Of a stretch of DNA of 64,000 nucleotides, positions 42,647 through 50,695 are shown one piece after another. The translations under genes and the position numbers were made by a program. The number at the start of each line of letters is the position of its first letter. Within the stretch, counting starts at the first letter, position 1. Below the pieces are notes generated by a model that searched no databases, was not told the origin of the DNA, and worked only from the letters and a program-made list of their open reading frames with translations. This DNA is from UBA2428 sp002343545 (GTDB lineage Bacteria > Bdellovibrionota > UBA2428), in contig CALFZE010000015.1 of NCBI GenBank assembly GCA_937952285.1, positions 42,841 through 106,840 of the forward strand, in the 5' to 3' direction.

Positions 42647-44299
42647 TTAGGGCGCCGCTTTCCAGAACTCGGTGCCGATGGAGTAGACGTAGGACTCCTT
42701 GTCCTTCTTCATCTTGTCCGTATGGGCGTAGATGACGTCCTTGTCGTTGAAGAGGAAGAGGTACGGGGCGTCGTTCGCGATGAGCTCGTAAACTTTGCGC
42801 AGCATCGGGAGGCGCTTGCTCTTGTCCATGACGTTGCGGGACTCGTCGATCAAACGATCGACTTCCTTGTTCGAGTAGCTGATGAAGTTCGAACCCTGGT
42901 TCGCCTCGGACTTGGAGTGCCAGATCTGGTTCGGCTCCCAGTCGATCGCGCCGCCGCCCCAGCCCATGGCCACGGCATCGAAGTTACGCTCGTCGACGAG
43001 CTTGATGAAGCTGTTCCACTCGAGATACTTGGGCTCGATCTCGACGCCGACTTGCTTGGCGTCTTCCTTGTACATCGTGAGGTACTTCATCGTGTCTTGG
43101 TTCGCGGTCAGGATCGAGAACTTGAGCTCGACCTTCTTGCCGCCGATCGTCTTCTCGAGGATGCCGTTCTTGTCGGCGTCCTTCCAACCGTCCTTCGCGA
43201 GAATCTCGGAAGCCTTCTTGGGGTCGAACTCGAGGGGCTTCACGTCGGGCGAAGCGTAGTCGCTTTGCTGGTACAGCGGGCCCGTCGCCGGGAGCGACAT
43301 GCCGTAGCGGAACTTTTCGATCATGAGGCGGCGGTTCATGAGGTGCGCGAGGGCCACGCGCACGTCGCGGTCCTTGAAGCGCTCGTTCTTGAAGTTCCAG
43401 CCGATGAAGCCGTAGCTCTTCGGGGCCTTGTTCGTCGTCTTGATCTTGTGGACGGACTTGCCCCACTCGGGACCGACCATCTTCTCGACGAAGGTCTGCT
43501 GCGTGATCGTGCGGATATCGAGGAAGTCGAGGTCGCCCTTCTTGAGCATCTCGAGCGCGATGTTCGGGTCCTGCACGAAGCGGAAGACGACCTGGCCGAC
43601 GTTGTTTTGGCCGGCGTTGTGCGGAAGATCCTTGCCGTACCACTCGTCGTTACGAACGAGGGTGATACGCTTGCCGCGATCCCAGCTGCCGAGCTTGTAG
43701 GGCCCCGTACCGACGACGCTCTTGGAATAAGCCGCGCTGTCGTCGATCAGCGTTTCGTAGATGTGCTTGGGGACGACGGTCAAACCGGCGGCCACGTCGA
43801 AGTTCCCCCAGTAGGAGTCCTTCGCGTAGATTTTGATCGTCGAAGCGTCGACGATCTCGACCTTTTCGAGCCGCTCGTAGAAAGAGCGGACCGAGGCGGC
43901 TTTGTACTTGTCGTTGAAGATGGCGTCGAAGCTGAACTTGACGTCTTCCACGGTGACGGGCTTGCCGTCGTGGAACTTCGCGTTCGAACGGATCTTGAAC
44001 GTGAAGACCTTGCCGTCCTTGGAGATTTCCCACGATTCGGCGAGGGCCGGTTCCCAGGCGTAGGTATCGACGTTCCGGGTCAGCAGACCTTCTTGGATGA
44101 GGCCTTGAATGTTCTGGGCCGAGAGATCGGGCGGATCGATGACGTTCAACGAAGGGGGCTCCGCTCCCAAGTTGCGGAAGAAGACGCCTCCGGGCACGGA
44201 GCCCGTGGCCGTGGCGCCGTCTTTGCCTTTCGTACAGGCCGAAAGCACGAGCAACGAGGCCGAGACGATGATCCCTAGACGGCGAGAGAGACTTCGCAT
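42647..44299 (-). CDS. yejA: peptide-binding lipoprotein, SBP family 5 (YejA type)
   Basis: 550 residues. Lipobox LSAC (Cys22). It carries the SBP_bac_5 hallmarks: FRNLGAEPPSLNVIDPPD, ALAESWEISKDGKVFTFKIRSNAKFHDGKPVTVEDVKFSFDAI, then VVGTGPYKLGSWDRGKRI and NRRLMIEKF. First gene of the yejABE group, 54 bases before yejB. The binding protein is anchored to a membrane as a lipoprotein, unlike the free periplasmic E. coli YejA. Confidence 0.93.
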   Translation of the reverse strand: MRSLSRRLGIIVSASLLVLSACTKGKDGATATGSVPGGVFFRNLGAEPPSLNVIDPPDLSAQNIQGLIQEGLLTRNVDTYAWEPALAESWEISKDGKVFTFKIRSNAKFHDGKPVTVEDVKFSFDAIFNDKYKAASVRSFYERLEKVEIVDASTIKIYAKDSYWGNFDVAAGLTVVPKHIYETLIDDSAAYSKSVVGTGPYKLGSWDRGKRITLVRNDEWYGKDLPHNAGQNNVGQVVFRFVQDPNIALEMLKKGDLDFLDIRTITQQTFVEKMVGPEWGKSVHKIKTTNKAPKSYGFIGWNFKNERFKDRDVRVALAHLMNRRLMIEKFRYGMSLPATGPLYQQSDYASPDVKPLEFDPKKASEILAKDGWKDADKNGILEKTIGGKKVELKFSILTANQDTMKYLTMYKEDAKQVGVEIEPKYLEWNSFIKLVDERNFDAVAMGWGGGAIDWEPNQIWHSKSEANQGSNFISYSNKEVDRLIDESRNVMDKSKRLPMLRKVYELIANDAPYLFLFNDKDVIYAHTDKMKKDKESYVYSIGTEFWKAAP

Positions 44300-44420
44300 T
44301 TTCGCGACTCCTTATGTTCCCCTTGGTGTCGTAACTAAAACCCGGAGACATTCCTAACGAGTCGCATCGCGCAATTCAACCCCTCTCACGAGCGCGAATA
44401 GTCTTCTTCAGCATCTTGTA

Positions 44421-44440
44421 AAAAGCTTTTAAGGGCCCTT
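44421..44440. repeat. two adjacent perfect 10-bp palindromes
   Basis: AAAAGCTTTT (44421-44430) directly followed by AAGGGCCCTT (44431-44440), just upstream of yejA and next to the 125-bp element. Possibly operator or a decayed end of the neighbouring repeat. Confidence 0.4.
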
Positions 44441-44455
44441 ATTCCCCGTACACAG

Positions 44456-44580
44456 AACGGGCCGTTGCGAAGGGGTTAGATGCAAGGCGCGAAGGAATCG
44501 AGCACCGGAGTTTACGGGGTGTAAATGAGGAGCGGAGAGACTGAGCAACGCCGCAGATGACCCTTTCGCAACGGCCCGTT
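44456..44580. repeat. 125-bp element with 21-bp near-perfect terminal inverted repeats
   Basis: Ends at 44456-44476 and 44560-44580 are inverted copies differing at one of 21 positions (core CCGTTGCGAA). The interior is partly self-complementary with a central TTTAC/GTAAA hairpin, so single strands fold into one long imperfect stem. The right end includes the TAA stop of the minus-strand gene at 44579. No open reading frame inside. It looks like an interspersed palindromic repeat (REP/MITE-like) that may act as terminator for that gene. Confidence 0.7.
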
Positions 44581-46252
44581 AGTCGTCGATGCGCGGGTAA
44601 GACGGCACGTCGTCCGCGCTCGCCGGCAGGCGCTTCTCGGCATCCGGCGGATCCGAGAGAAGCTTGGAGTAGAGCCGCAGCCGCGGGGCCCGCTGACCCG
44701 AGTAGACCTCGTAGGCCTTCAGGTACATGTGGTACTCGCGAAGCTGGGTTTGGGCCTCGTTCGGCTTGACCCGGGGAGCGTCCAAACGCACCGTCGGCTG
44801 GTCGATGCCGTAGGCGTTCGTCGGGGCGCCTTCGACGCCCGGCAGGTAACGGAAGCGAGCCTCGCAGCCCCGCAGCGAGCACTCGATGGGATTGCCCTTG
44901 AACGAGGAGTAACCCTTCATCTGCGCGAACTCGGACTCCTCGAGCTTCTTGAGGCACTCCTTGTAGAGCACGTCGCGCGTGTCGTTCGGGCAAAGGAAGT
45001 CGAGCAGGCGGGTTTTGTACGACATGAAGCCACGCTCCGAAGCGGGGCCCGTCGAAACCGACGACGCCATGAAATGACCGAGACCGCGGTAGCAGGTCTG
45101 ATCGGAGCTTTCGATCACGGCCTGCGTCCGCCGGCTGGCCGGGCGCACGACCCGACGACCCCGGTCGAAGTTGCAGAAGGCCTTCATGAAGCCCAATCCG
45201 CCGCCCTCGGCGATGACTTCGGGCGTGCCCTCGCGAACCCGGCTGTAGTTGCCCCACGAGCCTTGGTACGGAAAGTTGTTCGGCTTCATGCGCAGGCAGG
45301 CCTTGCCGCAGCTGAGATCCTCGCCCGGGAACGCGCCGTCGTTCGTGACGGCCCAGGGCTTGCCGGCCCATTCGGGTCCGCTCGGGAAGCCGTAGTCCTT
45401 CATGTAGTAGTGGCCGTCCTTATGTAGCGACTCGAAGTCCGCGAAGGTCAGCGAACCGAGCACGGGGACGCCCCAAAGCCGGGACAGCATGGGCGCGATG
45501 GTCCAACCCGAGTTGCAGCCCCAGATGACGGCGTAGGCGTCGTCGGTAAAGCGCGCGGCGAGCGTCTCGATCCCCGGTTCGAGCTGCGCCAGGTTCACCG
45601 GCGATCCCGGAGCGTAGGCCTCTTTGACCGCCGTCACGAAGGGGAAGCGATCGACGAAGGATTTGGACGCGATTGCCGCGCCCGACACCCAGCTCGAATG
45701 CGCGAAGACCTCGAAGCTCTTGAGCTGGCGAATACCGCTCGCGACGCGCACGAGCTCGGCCCGCGAAAGCGCCGAGGGTACGGTGGCCGCGACCTTCAGG
45801 CCGGAGCGCTTGATCCACGTGTCTTCGCGCTTGCCCGGCACGCGGTAGAGCTCGGCGACTTTGGAGCGCGCGGGTTCGCTGATGTTGCCGAAGGGTTCGT
45901 TCGGCAGGAGGATGACGACCTGGCGATCGGCGAAGTGCGCGCCCAGGTAGTAGGCCCGGGTGACGGCCGAACGAAAGAGGCCGTCCGAGAGCTCGTCCGA
46001 AGCGCCGACGACGAGCAAATGCGTCGGGCGTTGGGGCGAAAAACGGCCGTCCAAGGTGAGAATCCGGTAGTCCTTGGGCGGCGGCGGCATCGCGAGGATC
46101 GCGCTCGGCGCCGAAGCCGTCGGTAGCGCGGGCTTCGGAATCTCGTCAGTGACGGGCACGGCCCGCCGCACTTCCGCCGGCTGCGCCACGGCTGCCCGGC
46201 CGACGAAAACGGACAAGACACTCACGACCGCGAAACGGAACCCGAATGACAT
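44579..46252 (-). CDS. large secreted protein, possible caspase-like fold
   Basis: 557 residues with signal peptide (VVSVLSVFVGRAAVA). Residues about 78-250 look like an alternating alpha/beta domain: HLLVVGASDELSDGLFRSAVTRAYYLGAHF, QVVILLPNEPFGN, SFEVFAHSSWVSG (His185) and DAYAVIWGCNSGW (Cys246). A His followed one strand later by a Cys after a hydrophobic strand is the clan CD (caspase/gingipain) arrangement; the equivalence is by eye. The C-terminal half has Cys pairs (SCGKACLR, LCPNDT, ECSLRGCEARF) and no known domain. Its stop lies inside the inverted-repeat element. Confidence 0.55.
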   Translation of the reverse strand: MSFGFRFAVVSVLSVFVGRAAVAQPAEVRRAVPVTDEIPKPALPTASAPSAILAMPPPPKDYRILTLDGRFSPQRPTHLLVVGASDELSDGLFRSAVTRAYYLGAHFADRQVVILLPNEPFGNISEPARSKVAELYRVPGKREDTWIKRSGLKVAATVPSALSRAELVRVASGIRQLKSFEVFAHSSWVSGAAIASKSFVDRFPFVTAVKEAYAPGSPVNLAQLEPGIETLAARFTDDAYAVIWGCNSGWTIAPMLSRLWGVPVLGSLTFADFESLHKDGHYYMKDYGFPSGPEWAGKPWAVTNDGAFPGEDLSCGKACLRMKPNNFPYQGSWGNYSRVREGTPEVIAEGGGLGFMKAFCNFDRGRRVVRPASRRTQAVIESSDQTCYRGLGHFMASSVSTGPASERGFMSYKTRLLDFLCPNDTRDVLYKECLKKLEESEFAQMKGYSSFKGNPIECSLRGCEARFRYLPGVEGAPTNAYGIDQPTVRLDAPRVKPNEAQTQLREYHMYLKAYEVYSGQRAPRLRLYSKLLSDPPDAEKRLPASADDVPSYPRIDD

Positions 46253-46334
46253 GCGAAAGCCCCCTCTTTGCCTGAACGATTTCAGTCTAACAGGGGAGAA
46301 CGGGGAACCGAGCGTCGGCTTCCTGGCGCGCGAA

Positions 46335-46817
46335 TCAAAGACCGCGCAGGTGGGGCTTGCGGGAATCGGCCGGAATCGCGAGGAGCTGATCCTTTTGGTA
46401 CACGAGCTCTTCGCGCGAGGTACCGACGATCTCGACGGACTGGCTCATCTCGATGGCTTCGACGGGGCAGGCTTCTTCGCAGAAGCCGCAGTTGATGCAA
46501 CGACCGAAGTCGATCTGGAAGACCTTCGGACGGCGTTCCTTGAAGCTGACCTCAGGGTGTTCTTCCGCCTCGATGTAGATGGCCGTCGGCGGGCAAACGA
46601 CCTCGCAAAGTTTGCAGGCCACGCAGCGCTCGCCGCCCGTCTTGTCCGCAATGAGGCGGGGGACGCCGCGGTAACCCACCGGAAAGCTGTGCTTTTGTTC
46701 GGGGTACTCGAGCGTCGACTTCTTGCGGAAGAGGAACTTCATGGTGAGCATGAGTCCACGAATGATCTCGGGAAGATAAAGACGCTGCCAGAGATTCATT
46801 CGACGCGAGTTCGACAC
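46335..46817 (-). CDS. nuoI: NADH-quinone oxidoreductase subunit I (orphan)
   Basis: 160 residues from GTG 46817 (AAGG four bases upstream); ATG 46799 is an alternative. Two 4Fe-4S ferredoxin motifs are complete: CVACKLCEVVCP and CINCGFCEEACP. The N-terminal amphipathic part IIRGLMLTMKFLFRKKSTLEYPEQKH and YRGVPRL are characteristic of NuoI. It would carry clusters N6a/N6b in complex I. No other nuo genes flank it within the window: a phage-like single placement or a split nuo operon. Confidence 0.92.
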   Translation of the reverse strand: MSNSRRMNLWQRLYLPEIIRGLMLTMKFLFRKKSTLEYPEQKHSFPVGYRGVPRLIADKTGGERCVACKLCEVVCPPTAIYIEAEEHPEVSFKERRPKVFQIDFGRCINCGFCEEACPVEAIEMSQSVEIVGTSREELVYQKDQLLAIPADSRKPHLRGL

Positions 46818-46929
46818 GATGCCTTCAGGCTAGGGGGTGCCCCCTTTGGCGTCAAGAAGGCCGGGAAGCCCTTGGACAAAATGCAGCGCGTTATCGCTTT
46901 CCCCAAAGTCGGTCCATGATACCCAACAG

Positions 46930-47808
46930 ATGTCACCCACGGCAAAGCCGCTCTGCCCGAACTGCGAATGGCCGCTCAACCCAAAAGACGGGCGTTGGCG
47001 CTGCGGGATCTGTGGCTACGAGCCCAAACCCGACGAAGCGCCGCTCGACTCCGCCGCGCAACTCGCGCGCGCAAAGGCCCTCCTTCGACAGGGAGACGAG
47101 CAACTCGGGGACTGGCAGAACGCGCGAGCGGAGACGCTGCCGCCGTGGAAGCGCGCCGTGGGATTCGTCGGCCTTCCCGTCGCGGAAGACGACTCGTCGA
47201 GCTTCGAGAGCGTCGGGGCGCTGCTCTTTCTGCTCGTGCTCGCGCTGACTTTGCTTCCGGAGGAGATCTCGGCCCGGTGGATCTTCGATCCGCGCGAGCC
47301 TTGGCGGCACGGCGGGGCGACCTTCTTGAGCTACGCCTTCCTGAATCACTTCTGGATCTCGGAGCTCTTCAATCTCTTGCTGTTGTGGCCCTTCGTCGGT
47401 CGGGTGGAGGCGTCGCTCGGCCACGCGCGCTTTGGCTTCTTGTTGCTGGTTTCGGCGCTCGCGACCTCCGTCGCCGGGAGCTTCACCGCGAGTTCCCCCT
47501 TCACGGGGCTCGGCGGGGTCGCACTCGCCGTCATCGCGTTCCACGCCGTCCACTTTCCGAAACGTCGATTTCTCATCCTGATGCCCGTCGTGGGATGGCT
47601 CAAACCGAGCCTTCGTCTGCGCGTGCGATCGCGCACGCTGCTCGCCGTGCTGGCCGTTACGCAGCTCTTCGATCCCTTCGGCAGCTTCGGCCTCGGCGAG
47701 GGCGCGACGGGCGCCCCCGCGCTCGGGCTCCTCGCCGGACTCCTCACGGGACTCGCCTTCGCGGCCCTCGTGCCGCGCGAGAGCGAAGGGCTGTCCCAAA
47801 ATGATTAA
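46930..47808 (+). CDS. rhomboid-like membrane protein with zinc ribbon, catalytic residues absent
   Basis: 292 residues from ATG 46930. N-terminal zinc ribbon (Cys9, Cys12, Cys25, Cys28). Six hydrophobic helices follow from about residue 93, with the rhomboid features WRHGGATFLSYAFLNHFWISELFNLLLLWPFVGRVEASLG. In the GxSG site the sequence is G193-L-G-G, so the nucleophilic Ser is Gly; the last helix (TGAPALGLLAGLLTG) lacks the His. It is thus a rhomboid pseudoprotease, likely binding rather than cutting membrane proteins. Confidence 0.75.
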   Translation: MSPTAKPLCPNCEWPLNPKDGRWRCGICGYEPKPDEAPLDSAAQLARAKALLRQGDEQLGDWQNARAETLPPWKRAVGFVGLPVAEDDSSSFESVGALLFLLVLALTLLPEEISARWIFDPREPWRHGGATFLSYAFLNHFWISELFNLLLLWPFVGRVEASLGHARFGFLLLVSALATSVAGSFTASSPFTGLGGVALAVIAFHAVHFPKRRFLILMPVVGWLKPSLRLRVRSRTLLAVLAVTQLFDPFGSFGLGEGATGAPALGLLAGLLTGLAFAALVPRESEGLSQND

Positions 47809-47886
47809 CAATCTCTTCAGAAAGAATTTTTGAGGACGGGCCAAAACGATTTTCAAAAGGGAATGGAATCGAAGTATATCTTTCCA

Positions 47887-48336
47887 ATGTCACGCGTCGA
47901 TTTTCGTATAGCAAATGAAAAAGATTTGCCGACCATTATGACTTTATTGGCCACCGACGTCGTTTCCAGAATCCCAACGGACCTTTCCTCGCTGGAGCCA
48001 CTGTCCGTATTTCGTGAGATTCACGCCGATCCGAACAATGAAATTCTCGTCGGAACCCGAGACGATCGCGTTATCGCGTGCCTTCAGGCTACCTACATAC
48101 CGTGCCTAACTCTATTCTGTGCCAAGCGCTTACTGATAGAAGGCGTCCGGGTTGATCCATCCTTCCGAGGGCAAGGTATCGGCAAGAAGATGTTCGAAGC
48201 CGCCATCGCTCGCGGAAAAGATCGGGGCTGTAAGATCGTGCAGCTGACAACAAACAACTCGCGGACGGATGCCCTAAGCTTTTATAAAGCCCTGGGATTT
48301 GAAGCCACTCATCAAGGATTCAAACTTCACATTTGA
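47887..48336 (+). CDS. GNAT-family N-acetyltransferase in an AT-rich patch
   Basis: 149 residues from ATG 47887 (MSRVDFRIANEKDLPTIM); ATG 47863 in frame has AAAAGGG but too close. Motif A is GVRVDPSFRGQGIGKKMFEAA with the RGQGIG loop, and motif B TTNNSRTDALSFYKALGFEAT. The gene and flanks (about 47815-48430) have AT-richer composition and different codon use (ATA, TTA, ACA) from the neighbours, indicating horizontal gain. Confidence 0.85.
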   Translation: MSRVDFRIANEKDLPTIMTLLATDVVSRIPTDLSSLEPLSVFREIHADPNNEILVGTRDDRVIACLQATYIPCLTLFCAKRLLIEGVRVDPSFRGQGIGKKMFEAAIARGKDRGCKIVQLTTNNSRTDALSFYKALGFEATHQGFKLHI

Positions 48337-48435
48337 CTCTGATCTTCGGCCTAGACTGTGTTTCGAAAGCTCCGAACCTAAAAAGATTGTAAACTTATTT
48401 TGGGACAAGCTCTCGACGAGAGAAATAGACGCGGA

Positions 48436-48918
48436 CTAGTCGTCGTAGGCGTCGGAGGAGTTGCCGCGACGGCGGGCGCGCGCGACTTCGCGGACGCCTT
48501 CGGCGAGCTTGGCCGTGTGGCGTTTGTCGCCCTTGGTCTTGCCGCGCGCGACGCCGATCTCGACCTTCGCGACGCCGCCCTTGAAATACATCCGCGTGGG
48601 GATGAGCGTGTAGCCCTGGCGTTCGATGGCGTCGCGAAGCCGGATGAGCTCGCGGCGGTGGATGAGGAGCTTACGCTTGCGCACCGGTTCGTGGTTGAAG
48701 TACGGGCCGCCTTGTTTGTACTCGGAGATGTGGGCCTTGTAGAGCCAGAGCTCGCCGCCTTCGATCGAGGCGTAGGCGTCGACGAGCTGGACCTTGCCTT
48801 CGCGGCAGGACTTCACTTCGGAACCCTTGAGTTCCATGCCCGCCTCGAGCTTGGACTCGATGAAGTAGTCGAAGCCCGCCTTGCGGTTTTCGACGATGGG
48901 CTTCACGGCGCCCTTCAC
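48436..48918 (-). CDS. smpB: SsrA-binding protein SmpB
   Basis: 160 residues. GTG 48918 is chosen because it overlaps the DUF502 stop (GTGA) and starts the family at MKGAVKPIVENRKAGFDYFIES. Family motifs follow: LEAGMELKGSEVKSCREGKVQLVDAY, LYKAHISEY, RKRKLLIHRREL and the basic C-terminal tail KGDKRHTAKLAEGVREVARARRR. It binds tmRNA for ribosome rescue. ssrA itself is not seen nearby. Confidence 0.95.
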   Translation of the reverse strand: MKGAVKPIVENRKAGFDYFIESKLEAGMELKGSEVKSCREGKVQLVDAYASIEGGELWLYKAHISEYKQGGPYFNHEPVRKRKLLIHRRELIRLRDAIERQGYTLIPTRMYFKGGVAKVEIGVARGKTKGDKRHTAKLAEGVREVARARRRGNSSDAYDD

Positions 48919-49511
48919 GCGGGCGTCTCCGTAGTCACGGCCCCGCACGACAGGATCAGCTTAAGCGCTTCCTCCACGCTCATCGGGCAGGCCTCGAGCT
49001 GGGCGTCGTTAAAGACGCAGACGTAGCCGCTCGTCGGGTTCGGCGCCGTCGGCACGAAGACCATCGTTTCCGCGGGCGAAGGCTTGGACGACACGAAGGC
49101 GAGCGTGCGCGCGCCCGCGAAGGGAACGTAAACAACCTTCTTGAAGGCCGACTTGGAATTCTCCGAGAAGAACACGTTCGAGATCTGCTTGGCCGTCGAA
49201 TAGAGCGCGCGGACGAAGGGGATGTGGCCGAAGAGCCGATCGGCCGTCTGCGCGAGGAAGTTGCCCGAGATCGTCTTGGCGAGCGCGCCGATCGCGACGA
49301 CGAGCAAGAAGGTCACGATCATCCCGAGCCCGGGGATGCGGTAGCCGAAGAAACGCGGTTCGATCGTCACGGGGATCACGGCGTAGATCGCCTCGTCGAG
49401 CGTGTTGATGACCGATCCGAGGATCCACAGAGTCACGACGAGGGGCGCGACGGTGAGCAAGCCCAAGAGGAAGAGTTCGCGGACGCTCGCGGAACGAGGA
49501 GTTTCGGTCAT
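48915..49511 (-). CDS. DUF502 membrane protein
   Basis: 198 residues, two transmembrane helices (about 11-34 and 59-78) and the DUF502 pattern: LFLLGLLTVAPLVVTLWIL, IPGLGMIVTFLLVVAIGALA, then FVRALYSTAKQISNVF, VVYVPFAGARTLAFVSS and VFVPTAPNPTSGYV. Function unknown across bacteria. ATG 49511 overlaps the stop of the preceding gene (ATGA). Confidence 0.9.
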   Translation of the reverse strand: MTETPRSASVRELFLLGLLTVAPLVVTLWILGSVINTLDEAIYAVIPVTIEPRFFGYRIPGLGMIVTFLLVVAIGALAKTISGNFLAQTADRLFGHIPFVRALYSTAKQISNVFFSENSKSAFKKVVYVPFAGARTLAFVSSKPSPAETMVFVPTAPNPTSGYVCVFNDAQLEACPMSVEEALKLILSCGAVTTETPA

Positions 49512-50695
49512 AACGCGTATCCTAGCCCGACCCCGGCCCAGCTATAAAGGCCGCCGCCGCGAACTCCGTGAATTCGGGTCGCGAGGAAGTAGTTGTACTC
49601 GGGAGTCTCGCGGCTCGACCAGCCGAGCCCGAGACCCAGCACGTGCTGTTCGCGGTCGAAGTAGAAAGGGATGTCTTCGAAGGCGGCTTGGGCGAAGCGG
49701 TAAGACGCCGCCGCCCGGATACCCGCGCCTAATGCCGCCGCCGTTCCGACGGAGACGTCCCAGGTGTTCTTCGCGCGGAACGAAACGGGCTGGCTTTCGA
49801 GATCCGGCGCCCGCCAGTCCAAGGCCAGGAGAGGCGACGGCATCTCGGACCAATCCGTAAAGCGCGCCCCCACGCCGATCCAGAGCGTTTCCCCCACCCG
49901 ACGGGCCAGCTGAACGGCGATGCGACGAGGTTCGAAAAGGTAAGCCGCCGTGCCCGAGGCATCGAGCGAGATGGGAATCGTGGCGAGGTTCAACTGACCG
50001 ACGAGACTCACCGTCGCTTCGGCCTTCGAGCGCTCGCGGTACGCGAAGCCCAGGCTCCAGCGCCCGTCTCCGGACTTCCAGGCCCCGCCGAGCGAAAAGG
50101 AAGGCCGCGGCTCGAAGCCCGCGCGAAGTCGCGTCGTGGGGTTCGCGGGATCGATACTGAGCTCGACCTCGGACTTGACCCCGTAGGCGAGCGCGACCGA
50201 AGCCCCGAGCGTCCACCCTGTGGAGGGAACACGCCAGGCAAAGGAGGTGAGGAAATGCAGCTGGCGGGCGCGCAACGACCAGGGATCCTGGCGAAGCTCG
50301 CCGGAACCCGAATCGAGGGCCGAGGAATTTCCCCAGGGGGCCGTCAGGTAGGCGCCGAACACGAAATCGCGAAACACCTGCTGGGTCCCCAGCGCGAGGC
50401 CCGCCGCGTAACTCGCTTCGTCGACTCGATTCCCCAGGCGCGGCTGCAGATACGTCAGCGCGAGGCCGCTTCCGCCCTGCGAAAGCGCGAAAGCGGGGTT
50501 CACCGTGGCTTGGAAAAGGTCGGCCGATCGGTAGCCGCGCTCCGGAGAGACGCTCGAGTCGAGGGTCGGCAGGGAATCCTGGAGCGCGCCGCGATCGAAA
50601 CCGACGTACTGCTCTTCCCAAGGGCTCGCCGACGTCGAGGGCATCGCGAGACCGAAGATCACGAGAATCGCCGCCAGAACGTAGCGCGACAACAT
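49508..50695 (-). CDS. outer-membrane beta-barrel protein (FadL/OmpP1-like), internal start
   Basis: 395 residues if started at ATG 50695, inside the RsmA frame. It has its own signal peptide (MLSRYVLAAILVIFGLAMPSTSA, cleavage before SPWEE). A series of strands follows: FVFGAYLTAPWGNSSAL, FLTSFAWRVPSTGWTLGASVALAYG, RWSLGFAYRERSKAEATVSL, RRIAVQLARRVGETLWIGVGARFTDWSEM, IRAAASYRFAQAAFEDIPF and HVLGLGLGWSS. N-P-A-F-A-L-S-Q-G-G-S-G near residue 60 matches FadL/OmpP1-type hydrophobic-compound channels. Confidence 0.75.
   Translation of the reverse strand: MLSRYVLAAILVIFGLAMPSTSASPWEEQYVGFDRGALQDSLPTLDSSVSPERGYRSADLFQATVNPAFALSQGGSGLALTYLQPRLGNRVDEASYAAGLALGTQQVFRDFVFGAYLTAPWGNSSALDSGSGELRQDPWSLRARQLHFLTSFAWRVPSTGWTLGASVALAYGVKSEVELSIDPANPTTRLRAGFEPRPSFSLGGAWKSGDGRWSLGFAYRERSKAEATVSLVGQLNLATIPISLDASGTAAYLFEPRRIAVQLARRVGETLWIGVGARFTDWSEMPSPLLALDWRAPDLESQPVSFRAKNTWDVSVGTAAALGAGIRAAASYRFAQAAFEDIPFYFDREQHVLGLGLGWSSRETPEYNYFLATRIHGVRGGGLYSWAGVGLGYAL

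Noticed and set aside
40652..44278. 1208-codon plus-strand frame opposite yejE-yejB-yejA
   Set aside because: Covers three well-recognised minus-strand genes and their gaps; composition is abnormal (long runs of E, D, V, R).
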